A stretch of 52,291 nucleotides of DNA from Roseinatronobacter alkalisoli (GCF_028745735.1 NZ_JAQZSM010000025.1:1-52291); one strand, 5' to 3'; shown: positions 8,409 through 17,438, numbered from the stretch's first letter. Notes: generated by a model from the letters alone, not told the origin. Program-made: numbers and translations.

Positions 8409-8879
8409 ATGCAGAACAGATTGATCGCAGCGCTGACCTCGCGCAGCGGCCTTGGTGCGATGCTGCTGTTCGCCGCCGCCGCAGTTACCTTTTCCGAAGT
8501 GTCCCGCCTGCGCCTTGGCACACCCGCCTCTATGGGGCCGGGCTACTTTCCTGCCCTGCTCGGCGGGTTGTTCGTGCTTTTCGGGGTAATGTTGCTGGCC
8601 GAAGGCTGGCGCAACCCCGGGCAGCGCGTCAATTTCGGCAGGTTGCGCCCGGTCATCTATCTGCTGGGGGCGATCATCCTTTTCGGCATGCTCTATCCGG
8701 TGCTGGGCGGTGGCATTGCAATCGCTGTGCTCGTGACCGTTTCTGCCATGGCTGAACCCGGCCGGTCCTGGCAAGAGATAGCCTTGCTGGTGGTGACTGT
8801 CATTGTCATGATCTGGGTAATCTTCGTGCTTGCGCTCGGGCTTCAACTGACCATGCTTCCGCCCTGGATACGTACATGA
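8409..8879 (+). CDS. tctB: Tripartite tricarboxylate transporter small membrane subunit (TctB)
   Basis: A 156-residue integral membrane protein with about four hydrophobic segments, matching TctB in size and pattern; MGPGYFPALLG near residues 38-48 is typical. ATG 8409 is preferred over upstream in-frame starts because those lie inside the crotonase gene, and GGAG lies just upstream of 8409. Its stop overlaps the tctA start in an ATGA (8876-8879). It forms the membrane complex with TctA that takes substrate from TctC. Confidence 0.88.
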   Translation: MQNRLIAALTSRSGLGAMLLFAAAAVTFSEVSRLRLGTPASMGPGYFPALLGGLFVLFGVMLLAEGWRNPGQRVNFGRLRPVIYLLGAIILFGMLYPVLGGGIAIAVLVTVSAMAEPGRSWQEIALLVVTVIVMIWVIFVLALGLQLTMLPPWIRT

Positions 8880-10393
8880 TCGACAATCTTCTGCTTGGCT
8901 TTCAGGTCGCCCTGTCATGGGACACGCTGATGTTCTGCTTCATCGGCGTGTCCATCGGGATGTTCATAGGTGTGCTTCCCGGCGTCGGCCCGCTGGCGGC
9001 AATCTCATTATTACTGCCGCTGACCTATTACATCGCAGCGACTGATGCGCTGATCATGCTGGCCGGCATCTATTATGGCGCGCAATATGGCGGGTCGGTC
9101 GCGTCCATTCTTCTGCGCCTTCCGGGAACTGCATCATCCGCCGTGGTCTGCATGGACGGCTATGAGATGACAAAGAACGGGCGCGCCGGTGCCGCGCTGT
9201 TCCTGTCTGCTGTCGCGTCATTTGTCGGGGGCAGTATCGGCATTCTGCTGATGGCGGGGTTTGCACCAGCCCTTGCGGCTTTCGCACTGCGCTTCGGCAG
9301 CCAGGAATATTTCCTACTCATGGCACTCGGCCTTATCGCGGCATCAACCTTGTCCGAGGGTTCGGCGACACGTGGCCTTGCCATGGTCGTGCTGGGCGTG
9401 CTGCTGGGCATCGTTGGTCTAGACACGACATCGGGTACCATGCGCTTTGTTTATGGCCAGTTCGAACTGATGGACGGTATCAGCCTCGTAGCCTCGGCGA
9501 TGGGTCTGTTCGGGTTGTCCGAAATCCTGTCCAATATCGGGCGATCTGAACGCACGCGCCCCATGCACAAGGTAACACTGCGTTCAATGATCCCGACACG
9601 CACCGAAATGCGCGACAGCTGGCCGGCAATATGGCGTGGCTCAGCTATCGGATCGTTCTTCGGGGCATTGCCGGGCACCGGGTCAACCATTGCCTCGTTC
9701 TTTTCCTACGCGACAGAGAAAAAAGTCGCGCGCAACCGCGCCCGCATCGGCCAGGGCATTGTCGAAGGTGTGGCCGGACCAGAGGCCGCAAATAACGCTG
9801 CGGCGCAGACGGCCTTTATCCCAACGCTTACCCTGGGCGTTCCGGGCGATGCGGTCATGGCGTTGCTGCTGGGCGCAATGATTGTGCATGGCGTGAACCC
9901 CGGTCCGCAGATGCTGACCAACACGCCCGAAATGTTCTGGGGTCTGGTCGCCAGCTTCTGGTTGGGGAACCTGATCCTTCTTGTGTTCAACATCCCGATG
10001 ATCGGGCTTTGGGTATCGATGCTGCGCATTTCCTACAGGTTGCTGTATCCTGCGATTCTGGTCCTTGTCGTGATCGGCACCTACTCGATCCGCTATTCCG
10101 TTTTCGACATCTACCAGTTGCTGGCTTTCGGTTTTCTGGGCTACATCCTCCGGCTGCTTGACTTTCCGGCGGCGCCGCTGGTGCTCGGCCTGGTTCTGGG
10201 ACCACTGATGGAAGAAAATTTCCGACGTTCCTTAATGCTGTCGGACGGTGATTTCACAACCTTCCTCACCCGCCCGATCAGTGCAGTGCTGTTTGCATGC
10301 ATCGTGCTGGTCCTGCTTGCGCAGGTCGTCGCGCCGCTGCTGCGGCTGTGGCGCGGAAAGACACATGATGTAAGAAATGACACGCACCAGTGA
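8876..10393 (+). CDS. tctA: Tripartite tricarboxylate transporter large permease (TctA)
   Basis: A 505-residue polytopic permease. The TctA signatures are present: GVLPGVGPLAAISLLLP near residues 33-49, ALIMLAGIYYGAQYGG near 59-74, and the second-half repeat GALPGTGSTIASFFSY. Length and the roughly dozen hydrophobic segments agree with the family. It starts within the tctB stop codon, which indicates translational coupling. It should use the proton or sodium gradient to import the acid delivered by TctC. It is the last gene of the operon; no clear terminator is seen in the 107 bp before the convergent small gene. Confidence 0.93.
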   Translation: MIDNLLLGFQVALSWDTLMFCFIGVSIGMFIGVLPGVGPLAAISLLLPLTYYIAATDALIMLAGIYYGAQYGGSVASILLRLPGTASSAVVCMDGYEMTKNGRAGAALFLSAVASFVGGSIGILLMAGFAPALAAFALRFGSQEYFLLMALGLIAASTLSEGSATRGLAMVVLGVLLGIVGLDTTSGTMRFVYGQFELMDGISLVASAMGLFGLSEILSNIGRSERTRPMHKVTLRSMIPTRTEMRDSWPAIWRGSAIGSFFGALPGTGSTIASFFSYATEKKVARNRARIGQGIVEGVAGPEAANNAAAQTAFIPTLTLGVPGDAVMALLLGAMIVHGVNPGPQMLTNTPEMFWGLVASFWLGNLILLVFNIPMIGLWVSMLRISYRLLYPAILVLVVIGTYSIRYSVFDIYQLLAFGFLGYILRLLDFPAAPLVLGLVLGPLMEENFRRSLMLSDGDFTTFLTRPISAVLFACIVLVLLAQVVAPLLRLWRGKTHDVRNDTHQ

Positions 10394-10500
10394 CCCGGAT
10401 TCCAGTGTCGGCATTACGATTTCAGCAATTCCGAACAGGTATCTGAACCCTGATTACACGCGCGACGGTCAACAAGGGGTCAAGCCGCAGCCGCCCACCC

Positions 10501-10797
10501 TTATCTGTTTCCGTCGATCCATTTCGACATCAGCCCCTTGTCGCGGAAGCATTCCTCCGGCACGGCGCGGCGCTTGATGCGCGCAAGGCGTTCGGCAAAG
10601 GCGACCTGTCTGGACGAAGGCAGGCAGTCAAGCGCGGATGCGGGCTTCAGTTTAGACTGTGCTTCGATCCAGGTGCTCAGCGCCCTCCGGTCCTGCTGAA
10701 CCGCCCAGGGCAGCAGGGTCTTGTTGCGCAGTGCAAGCGCGCGCGCATAAGCGATCTGCCGGGGCGTTGCGGGCAGGGCGAATGTGGTGTCTTCCAT
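10501..10797 (-). CDS. Small protein with internal duplication, unknown function
   Basis: A 98-residue soluble protein made of two copies of one ~40-residue unit. The first reads PATPRQIAYARALA ... LSTWIEA and the second LPSSRQVAFAERLA ... MSKWIDG, sharing (S/T)xRQxAxAxxLA and a closing (L/M)SxWI. I recognise similar short proteins in Rhodobacterales but know no function. AGGGAG precedes the ATG, and a good promoter lies directly upstream (TTGATT, 17 bases, TATTCT), so the gene looks genuinely expressed. It stands alone, convergent with tctA. Confidence 0.7.
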   Translation of the reverse strand: MEDTTFALPATPRQIAYARALALRNKTLLPWAVQQDRRALSTWIEAQSKLKPASALDCLPSSRQVAFAERLARIKRRAVPEECFRDKGLMSKWIDGNR

Positions 10798-11193
10798 CGG
10801 GGTTCTCCCTTTCTGGCGTCTTTTGTAGAATAGAACATAAAGGGAACAAAATCAAGTCACCTGTCGCGGTGCCGCTATCTGATCAATCACAAGGCCGCTG
10901 GTTCCGGATAAAAAGCGCAGCGCGGCGGTCATGGCGACTCGGTCACCGCGCGGCATGCCGGAACCCCGCGATTGGCACCCGCGTACCCTGTGCGTATGTC
11001 CGGCGTGCCGCGAAAAAAACAAATTATGCCGCACACAGACGCGCGCTGCGCAGCTTATTTCCGCATCACTGAGTCATCTCTAAGAACCATCTGCTCTCAT
11101 GCCCCATCCGTCCTGCCATCCAGCCGCCCGCAGCACCCTTCCCCGCAGACCGGGACAAAGATTATCTGACCTGTCGTTACAAAGGCCTCCCCG
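10798..11193. other. Divergent intergenic region
   Basis: This stretch of 396 bases holds the promoter of the minus-strand small gene at its left end and must hold the promoter of the Rieske oxygenase gene on the right. I see no clear -35/-10 pair for the latter and no recognisable small gene or RNA between 10860 and 11193. Confidence 0.5.
10827..10855 (-). promoter_or_regulatory. Promoter of the small duplicated protein
   Basis: On the minus strand TTGATT (10850-10855) and TATTCT (10827-10832) are separated by exactly 17 bases. The spacer includes TTTGTTCCCT, which also forms half of the palindrome at 6510-6532. A shared regulator is possible. Confidence 0.55.
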
Positions 11194-12429
11194 ATGATCA
11201 GCAATTCTGACCTTCTCTACCTGCTCATGTCCCGCAAGCCATGGCATTCATTACCGCAGCCTTTTTATAATGATTCTGAAGTCTTTGATGCCGACCTGCG
11301 CAACATCTGGCAACGCGACTGGATTTTTGCGGCACCTTCCGCTGAATTGCCGAAAACCGGCAGCTATATCACGCTGGAAATCGGCACGGCTTCGGTGATT
11401 TTGGTGCGCGGGGCTGACCGGGTGATCCGGGCGTTCCATAATTCCTGCCGTCACCGGGGCAGCCGGATTTGTAGCGCCCATAAGGGCACTGCCCCCAAGC
11501 TTGTCTGCCCCTACCACCAATGGACTTATGATCTGGATGGCAAACTTCTGTGGGCGCGCGAAATGGGCGATGATTTCGACCCCTCGGCGCATGGGCTTGG
11601 CCTTGTCCATTGCCGCGAAGTGTCGGGGATGGTGTTCATCTGTCTGGCCGAACACGCACCCGATACACGCACGCTGGAGGCCCATGCCGCCCGCTACCTT
11701 GGCCCGCATGATCTGGCCAATCTGAAAATCGCGCATCAGTCCAGCATCATCGAACAGGCCAACTGGAAACTGGTGCTGGAAAACAACCGCGAATGCTATC
11801 ATTGCTCTGGCTCGCACCCGTCACTTTGCGTGACCTTCCCTGACGACCCCAATCTTGTGGGGGCCGATGACAGCACCACCAGCAATATGGGCCGCGCCCA
11901 TGTGGACCGCTGCGAAGCTGCGGGCCTGCCGTCGAAATACGTCATCGACCCGCTTGAGCGCTGGCGCTTCGTGCGTATTCCGTTCCTGGGCAAGGGTGTC
12001 AGCTACACACTGGACGGCAAAGCGGCTGTTGCAAAGCGCGTCGGGCATGTGCCGTTTGATGACGCGGGATCATGCCTGTTTTTCCACTACCCCAATAGCT
12101 GGAATCACTTCCTGTCAGACCATGTTCTGACCTTCCGGGTGTTGCCCGTCGGCCCGCAGCAGACACAGGTCACAACCACATGGCTGGTGCATAAGGATGC
12201 CGAAGAAGGGCGTGATTACGACCTGAAGCGCCTGACAGAGGTGTGGATCAATACCAATGACGAAGACCGCCGGATTGTCGAAGAAAATCAGCGCGGTATC
12301 AACTCACCCGCCTATCTGCCCGGCCCCTACAGCCGCGCGCAGGAAGGCGGCGTTAACCAGTTCGTGGACTGGTATTGCCGCACCCTGCACACAGCCCTGA
12401 TGGGGCCACACCAGATCGCAGCGGAGTAA
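11194..12429 (+). CDS. gbcA: Rieske oxygenase, GbcA-like (betaine-type demethylase)
   Basis: A 411-residue aromatic-ring-hydroxylating-type Rieske non-haem iron oxygenase alpha subunit. The Rieske cluster ligands are Cys85/His87 (CRHRGS) and Cys105/His108 (CPYH). The mononuclear iron motif is ENNRECYHCSGSH, with His193 and His198. The pattern ENNRECYHC plus a C-terminal EENQRGINS...PGPYS is characteristic of glycine-betaine monooxygenase GbcA and its relatives, including stachydrine and similar N-methyl demethylases. It would remove one methyl group as formaldehyde. The ferredoxin-reductase partner follows 4 bp downstream. The exact methylammonium substrate cannot be decided here; no dimethylglycine or sarcosine catabolic genes are nearby. 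Confidence 0.87.
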   Translation: MISNSDLLYLLMSRKPWHSLPQPFYNDSEVFDADLRNIWQRDWIFAAPSAELPKTGSYITLEIGTASVILVRGADRVIRAFHNSCRHRGSRICSAHKGTAPKLVCPYHQWTYDLDGKLLWAREMGDDFDPSAHGLGLVHCREVSGMVFICLAEHAPDTRTLEAHAARYLGPHDLANLKIAHQSSIIEQANWKLVLENNRECYHCSGSHPSLCVTFPDDPNLVGADDSTTSNMGRAHVDRCEAAGLPSKYVIDPLERWRFVRIPFLGKGVSYTLDGKAAVAKRVGHVPFDDAGSCLFFHYPNSWNHFLSDHVLTFRVLPVGPQQTQVTTTWLVHKDAEEGRDYDLKRLTEVWINTNDEDRRIVEENQRGINSPAYLPGPYSRAQEGGVNQFVDWYCRTLHTALMGPHQIAAE

Positions 12430-12433
12430 TACC

Positions 12434-13507
12434 ATGATCCCGATGCCCAGCAAGGACAGTCCGGCCTGGCGTGATGATGAAGAACTGGAATGCGTGGCCG
12501 TGCTGCCCGAAGCGCCCGGCGTCCGGACATTCGTGTTCCGCGCGCCATCGGCGGCCATGTTTGTCTATCGTGCCGGTCAGTTCCTGACGCTGGATCTGCC
12601 TGTTCCCGGCGGGAATGTGCAGCGTACCTATACCATTTCGTCGTCGCCGGTGACATCGGCCTATATCAGCATAACCACCAAGCTGCAGCCGGATTCCGTC
12701 GGGACGCGGTGGATGCATGATCATTTGCAGGCCGGCATGCGGCTGCGCGCCTATGGGCCTGCGGGCTTGTTCCACCTTCCACCGCAGCCCGACGGGAAAT
12801 ACCTGTTCATTTCCGCCGGGTCCGGCGTGACACCGATGATGTCCATGGCGACCACATTGTTTGAACGTGGCGAAGACCCGGATATCTGTTTCATCCAATG
12901 CGCCCGCCGCCCCAGTGACCTGATCTTCAGGCGCAGGCTGGAATACATGGCTTCGCGCGTGGCGGGGCTGGGGTTGCATTTCGTGGTCAGCCGGTCGGAA
13001 CCCTATGATGTCTGGACCGGCTATCGCGGGCAGTTCAACCAGCTGATGCTGGGCCTGATGTGCAATGACTATCTGGAACGCGATGTCTATTGCTGCGGGC
13101 CAGAAAGCTTCATGACTGCGGTGCGCGAAATCCTGATATCGCTGGGCTATGACATGGCGCGCTATCATCAGGAATCCTTCCACGCACCCGCTGAAAGCGT
13201 GTCCGATATCAAGGAATTTGATGACCCTGTACCGGATGACAGCGCACAGGCGGAGATTGTCTTCGCCCGGTCCGGCCTGACTGTCACCTGCACAGAGGGC
13301 GACACAATCATGCAGGTCGCCCGCGCCCATGGTCTGGCTGTCGCGTCGGGCTGCAATTTCGGCCTTTGCGGAACCTGCAGGACGCGCAAGGTGTCGGGCG
13401 AAGTGCATATGGTACATAACGGCGGGATCACGGAAGAAGACATCGAAAGCGGATACATCCTTGCGTGTTGTTCCAAACCGGTGGGCCGGGTGGAGGTGGA
13501 CGCCTGA
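12434..13507 (+). CDS. gbcB: Rieske oxygenase reductase, GbcB-like
   Basis: A 357-residue electron-transfer protein in three parts: FAD-binding barrel (RTYTISSSP near residues 62-70), NAD(P)H-binding domain (GSGVTPMMS near 131-139; CCGPESF near 221), and a C-terminal plant-type [2Fe-2S] ferredoxin with Cys307, Cys312, Cys315 and Cys345/346. This layout matches GbcB, which feeds electrons from NAD(P)H to GbcA. It starts 4 bp after the oxygenase stop and is clearly in the same operon. Its 3' end faces the methyltransferase cluster. Assignment as reductase is secure; the named substrate pathway follows from the partner. Confidence 0.88.
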   Translation: MIPMPSKDSPAWRDDEELECVAVLPEAPGVRTFVFRAPSAAMFVYRAGQFLTLDLPVPGGNVQRTYTISSSPVTSAYISITTKLQPDSVGTRWMHDHLQAGMRLRAYGPAGLFHLPPQPDGKYLFISAGSGVTPMMSMATTLFERGEDPDICFIQCARRPSDLIFRRRLEYMASRVAGLGLHFVVSRSEPYDVWTGYRGQFNQLMLGLMCNDYLERDVYCCGPESFMTAVREILISLGYDMARYHQESFHAPAESVSDIKEFDDPVPDDSAQAEIVFARSGLTVTCTEGDTIMQVARAHGLAVASGCNFGLCGTCRTRKVSGEVHMVHNGGITEEDIESGYILACCSKPVGRVEVDA

Positions 13508-13632
13508 CATGACCCTTGCGGATATGCGCGTGTTCCTGTCCCGGCCCTGATATCGCTTTGCGCGATTTCGACCTGCGCGCCGCAGAACGGCCCGCAGTCT
13601 TGCCTGCTTGGCTGGAACTGTTCCGCGCCGGT

Positions 13633-14418
13633 TTACTGCTTCGTCAGCGGTCGTTGCGCGACCATGGCAAATTTACGGGATGCCATAAGCCGCAAACGCC
13701 GGGGCCAAGGGGCATGCCCCATGCCCCGCCAATAGATATCCCGCAAGGAATATGTCCGGATGCCGGTAAATCCAGCCGCCGCAAGATCATCTGCCAACAG
13801 CATTGCATCAACCCCTTTGCCATATTTCACATGGTCCATGATATCGCCGTAATCCGCACGCGCATTGGGCCGGTCTTTTCCCGGCTCCAGCCAGTCGGCC
13901 AGAGCACGCAACATGTTTCGCGGAAAACCGTTGCTGCGCCAGTCGCCGTCAACCAGAAGAATGCGTCCGCCGGGTTTCAGGACACGATACCATGTCCGGA
14001 ACGCGCCATCCGGGTCGGGCAAGGTCCAGACAAGGTGCCGCGTCATGATCGCGTCAAAATGTGCATCCGGTTGCGAGGCAAGAATTTCGGCATCATCAAG
14101 GACGCCCTGCCACCTCCTGCCCGCGTGTTTTTCGCGCGCGCGGTGCATCATCTCTTCCGAAAAATCAACGCCGGTCACGTCAGCACCCAGATCCAGAAGC
14201 TGGCGGCTGATCTCGCCTGTGCCGCTGGCCAGATCAAGCACCTGCTTGCCCTTCACCGGCCCCAGCGTTCGGGTAATCAACGCCTGCCACAGGGGCGCTT
14301 CCCTGACGGGTTCGATGGCATGACCCGGATCATTGTCGAATGTCGCGGCGCGGAACGACCAGTAGTCGCGAATTCTGTCCTTCACGGAATGATTGGTCAG
14401 GGGGGGCATTTCAGTCAT
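13633..14418 (-). CDS. Class I SAM methyltransferase coupled to FecBCD-type transporter
   Basis: A 261-residue Rossmann-fold methyltransferase. Motif I is VLDLASGTGE (about residues 60-69), with an acidic loop at VTGVDFSEEM and the post-motif LVWTLPDPDGAF / LKPGGRILLVDG, as in UbiE/Methyltransf_11-like enzymes. It is the last gene of a minus-strand operon and overlaps the upstream ABC ATPase by 4 bp, so its activity is probably linked to the imported ligand. The substrate is unknown. It could modify an imported metal chelate, a corrinoid or a tetrapyrrole, but nothing in the sequence decides this. Confidence 0.82.
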   Translation of the reverse strand: MTEMPPLTNHSVKDRIRDYWSFRAATFDNDPGHAIEPVREAPLWQALITRTLGPVKGKQVLDLASGTGEISRQLLDLGADVTGVDFSEEMMHRAREKHAGRRWQGVLDDAEILASQPDAHFDAIMTRHLVWTLPDPDGAFRTWYRVLKPGGRILLVDGDWRSNGFPRNMLRALADWLEPGKDRPNARADYGDIMDHVKYGKGVDAMLLADDLAAAGFTGIRTYSLRDIYWRGMGHAPWPRRLRLMASRKFAMVAQRPLTKQ

Positions 14419-15188
14419 AGTTCTGCCTCCACCAGCAAGCGGCCTGCTGCGGTTTCTGCCTTGTTCAACCGGACACCGTAAACGCCTTCGCTATGCGCTG
14501 ATAAGATGACATCCTCTGGTGTTCCGGTGGCGCAGATCCGGCCATCATACATCAGGATGCAGCTATCCGCATGCCGGATTGCAAGATTAAGGTCATGCAA
14601 TGCCGCGATCAGGATGACATTGCGGTCACGCGCGACGCGGCGCGCCACGTTCAGCAGTTCCAGTTGGCGCCGCAGATCCAGCGCGCTGGTTGGTTCGTCC
14701 AGCAGCAGAACCGGCGCCGGGCGGGCCAGACCCATCGCCAGCGCAACAAGTTGTTGCTGACCACCGCTCAGGTCGGTGACCGGACGCTCCGCCAGATGCG
14801 CGATGCCGACCTCCACCAGTGCTTCAGCGGCTGCGGTCCGGTCCTGCGCGGCGGCGCGCACATGCAGATCACCTGCCAGTCGCGCCACAAGTACCGCATC
14901 CAGCACCGTCAATGCCGCTGAATGTCCGAAAAGTTGCGGGACATAGCGGACATGGCGTGCCCAGTCGCGGCGGCGCATACCGTCAAGTCGCGTGTCCGCC
15001 AGCCAGACCTCGCCCGCGGCCAGCGGACCAAGCCCTGCCAGCGCGCGCAGCAAGGTTGATTTTCCCGCAGCGTTCGGGCCGATCAGTGCCGTTACGCTGC
15101 CGGGTTGCAATGCCGGCAGCGTAACATTGTGCAAAACGGTGGTGCCGCCATAGCGGACCGTCATGCCATGTGCGTGAAGATGTGTCAT
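14415..15188 (-). CDS. ABC importer ATPase, FecE/BtuD-like
   Basis: A 257-residue ATP-binding subunit. Walker A is GPNAAGKST (about residues 35-43), the signature is LSGGQQQL, and Walker B is PVLLLDEPTSALD. ATG 15188 is chosen because it gives the family start and shares its last base with the permease stop (TGATG). The downstream methyltransferase overlaps its stop by 4 bp. It drives import by the FecCD-type permease encoded upstream. Confidence 0.9.
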   Translation of the reverse strand: MTHLHAHGMTVRYGGTTVLHNVTLPALQPGSVTALIGPNAAGKSTLLRALAGLGPLAAGEVWLADTRLDGMRRRDWARHVRYVPQLFGHSAALTVLDAVLVARLAGDLHVRAAAQDRTAAAEALVEVGIAHLAERPVTDLSGGQQQLVALAMGLARPAPVLLLDEPTSALDLRRQLELLNVARRVARDRNVILIAALHDLNLAIRHADSCILMYDGRICATGTPEDVILSAHSEGVYGVRLNKAETAAGRLLVEAEL

Positions 15189-16294
15189 CACATAACCTTC
15201 CTGCGTCCAAGAACCAGCGCCAGAAAGAACGGCACGCCGATCAGCGCTGTGATAATGCCGATGGGGTAAATGACCCCCGGCGTGATCGTTCGTGACAGGA
15301 TCGATGCGGCCACCAGAAGGCAGGCACTGGCGATCATCGACAGCGGCAGGAAATACCGCTGATCCTCGCCCACCAGCAGCCGCGCTATATGCGGGCCGAC
15401 CAGACCGACGAAACCGATAACGCCTACAAATGCCACCGATGTCGCAGCAAGAAGCGCGATGACGATAAAGGCCCAAAGCCGCAACCGGCTGACATCAACC
15501 CCAAGGCTTGCCGCGCGGTCATCACCCATACGCAGCGCAGTCAACGCGTGGCGCATGCGCCAGAAGAAGAACACGCCGACACCCAGCACGCCCGATGCAA
15601 TATACACCTTGTCCATCGACGCACGTGTAAGCGACCCCATCATCCAGAAAACGATCATTGTCAGCTGGGATTCTGATGACGAATATTGCAGCAGGCCCAG
15701 AACGGCATTGGCCGAAAACATCAGCGCGATCCCGAACAGGATCATGGTTTCGGGTGTGACGCCGCGGATCCGGGTCAGGCTGAATACAAGCAGCGATGCG
15801 CCACAGGCAAAGACAAAAGCGTTCAGTGTCACCAGGGCCGTTCCGGCGACGGGCACCACGCTCAGGCCCAGTGTGATTGCAACCGCTGCGCCCACGCTGG
15901 CCGAAGACGATACGCCCAGGGTAAACGGATCGGCCAGCGGGTTGCCAAGGATGGTCTGCATCTGCGCCCCGGCCAGCCCCAGCATTGCACCGACAGCCAG
16001 CGCCATCAGCGCGACCGGCAGGCGGATATTCCAGACAATCACCCGCGTACCGCCCGATATGGTGTCGGGCATGAACAACGCCCGCAACAGATCAGGGGGG
16101 CTGATGGCGGCAGGGCCGGAACCGAAATCCATGATGACCAGCACGGCCAGCAAAATCAGGGCCGACAAGGTGATGACGGCCTTGCGCCTGTGTCGCGCCT
16201 GATGTGCCCATAGCAGGGCAGCAACGCCCTGACGCAATGGGGCGGGGGCGCGCGAAGCGCCCCCGTCGATGTGCGGAACGTCAGTGCTGTGCAT
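15188..16294 (-). CDS. FecCD-type ABC importer permease
   Basis: A 368-residue membrane protein of the FecCD/BtuC family (siderophores, haem, cobalamin, other metal chelates). Signatures include RLPVALMALAVGAMLGLAGAQMQ, NPLADPFTLGVSS and FVGLVGPHIARLL. About nine or ten membrane segments are expected. The start at 16294 (MHSTDVPH) overlaps the end of the binding-protein gene by 14 bp; the longer upstream open frame only shadows that gene. A single permease gene means a homodimer, as in BtuC-type systems. The substrate is uncertain. Confidence 0.88.
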   Translation of the reverse strand: MHSTDVPHIDGGASRAPAPLRQGVAALLWAHQARHRRKAVITLSALILLAVLVIMDFGSGPAAISPPDLLRALFMPDTISGGTRVIVWNIRLPVALMALAVGAMLGLAGAQMQTILGNPLADPFTLGVSSSASVGAAVAITLGLSVVPVAGTALVTLNAFVFACGASLLVFSLTRIRGVTPETMILFGIALMFSANAVLGLLQYSSSESQLTMIVFWMMGSLTRASMDKVYIASGVLGVGVFFFWRMRHALTALRMGDDRAASLGVDVSRLRLWAFIVIALLAATSVAFVGVIGFVGLVGPHIARLLVGEDQRYFLPLSMIASACLLVAASILSRTITPGVIYPIGIITALIGVPFFLALVLGRRKVM

Positions 16295-17438
16295 CGTGCA
16301 GGCTCGTCCAGAAGACGCCGGTATAGGGAATGGGCAGGAATTCATCATGGAAGGTCCGCATGGTTGCTTCCGGGTCGATCTGCGCGAAGGCAGGATCATC
16401 AGGGTGCAGCCATGTTGCAAAAAGTTGCAGCGCCACCAGATGCAGCGGGCCGGTGTAGAACTGGTGCCAGACCGAATGAAAATCACCGGAGGCCACGGCC
16501 TGCAATTCCGTCCAGCCGGGCCGCGTGGCAAGTGCGGCAAGCTCTGCCTGTGCCTCGTCAGCGGCAAGTTCATAGCCAAAGCGCACTGCGGTACTTTCGG
16601 GCCGGGCTTCGGACCAGTCCGCGCCGGTCCCGATAATGACTGCAGGGTTTTCTGCGATGATGGTTTCCAGCGAAATTTCCCCGCCAGTCCCCGGAAAACG
16701 GCTGCTTCCCCAGTTTTGGCCACCTGCGGCATCCACCAGCCGCCCCAGATTGCCTGCCCCGTAGGTGTTGCAACAGGTGGTGCCGATCCCTTGCGCGCGT
16801 TCCATGATGACCAGCGGGCGGTCCTTTGGTGCAATCCGCGTGGCGGGCATTGTGACCGCGCGGGTTTCATACAGGTAGAAATCATTGAAGCGCTGCGCGA
16901 CATCTTCGCGGTCAAAGATCCGGCCCAGAAGCGCCATGGACGGTGCGGTGTTTTCCAGCAGGTCTTCGCGCAGGTCGACAAAGATTGTTGGAATCCCGGC
17001 CGCTTCAAGCGTGGCCAGAAGGTTGCCGTCGACAGCTCTGTAATACCCGCCAAGCGGCAGCACGATCAGGTCAGCTTCCAGGGCGATTGCCTGTTCAGCG
17101 CTGAAATCCGCAGCGTAGGCATTGGCAAAGCGGGGAACGTCTGCAAGCTGCGGGAAGGCTGCAAGAAATGCCCTGTAGGTTCCCGGGTCATTGACGATCA
17201 TGTCCTCTGCCCAACCGGCCAGACGCGCCACGGGATCATCCCGATCAAGGATAGAGGTGGCATAAAGCAACCGCCCTTCGCCAAGGATGACACGCTGCGG
17301 GTTATGTGGCACCTCAACCATGCGCCCGGCAAGGTCGGTCACGACAAGCGTCCCTTCAGCCCATGCAGACAAGGGACCAAAGGCACCAAGAACGGTAAAC
17401 GCGCCGACAACACCGGCCAGCAACTGACGTCGAAACAT
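16281..17438 (-). CDS. ABC importer metal-chelate binding protein (FecB/BtuF-like)
   Basis: A 385-residue periplasmic binding protein of the peripla_BP_2 family. A signal peptide ends near AWA-EGT (about residue 27), followed by VVTDLAGRMVEVPHNPQRVI, the usual N-terminal strand. A Cys-Cys pair sits in IGTTCCNTYGAGN (near residues 219-220), in a loop between the lobes; such a pair could touch a metal or form a vicinal disulphide. The protein is longer than typical BtuF. It heads a four-gene operon with permease, ATPase and methyltransferase. Likely ligands are iron or nickel chelates, haem or a corrinoid, not determinable here. Confidence 0.85.
   Translation of the reverse strand: MFRRQLLAGVVGAFTVLGAFGPLSAWAEGTLVVTDLAGRMVEVPHNPQRVILGEGRLLYATSILDRDDPVARLAGWAEDMIVNDPGTYRAFLAAFPQLADVPRFANAYAADFSAEQAIALEADLIVLPLGGYYRAVDGNLLATLEAAGIPTIFVDLREDLLENTAPSMALLGRIFDREDVAQRFNDFYLYETRAVTMPATRIAPKDRPLVIMERAQGIGTTCCNTYGAGNLGRLVDAAGGQNWGSSRFPGTGGEISLETIIAENPAVIIGTGADWSEARPESTAVRFGYELAADEAQAELAALATRPGWTELQAVASGDFHSVWHQFYTGPLHLVALQLFATWLHPDDPAFAQIDPEATMRTFHDEFLPIPYTGVFWTSLHDAQH

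Noticed and set aside
12353-13510. Long minus-strand open frame opposite the GbcB-like reductase
   Set aside because: It is a shadow of the reductase; His- and Arg-rich composition without domains.
13508-13632. Possible tiny gene between the GbcB-like and methyltransferase genes
   Set aside because: The only ATG-started frame on the plus strand here stops after a dozen codons; there is no reason to call it a gene.
13516-14481. Long plus-strand open frame opposite the methyltransferase
   Set aside because: It mirrors the methyltransferase gene, has a non-protein-like composition and no domain; the minus-strand gene has clear SAM-binding motifs.
16295-17053. Longer N-terminus for the FecCD permease
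   Set aside because: The extension is the binding-protein gene in another frame; the permease starts at 16294 with a normal N-terminus.
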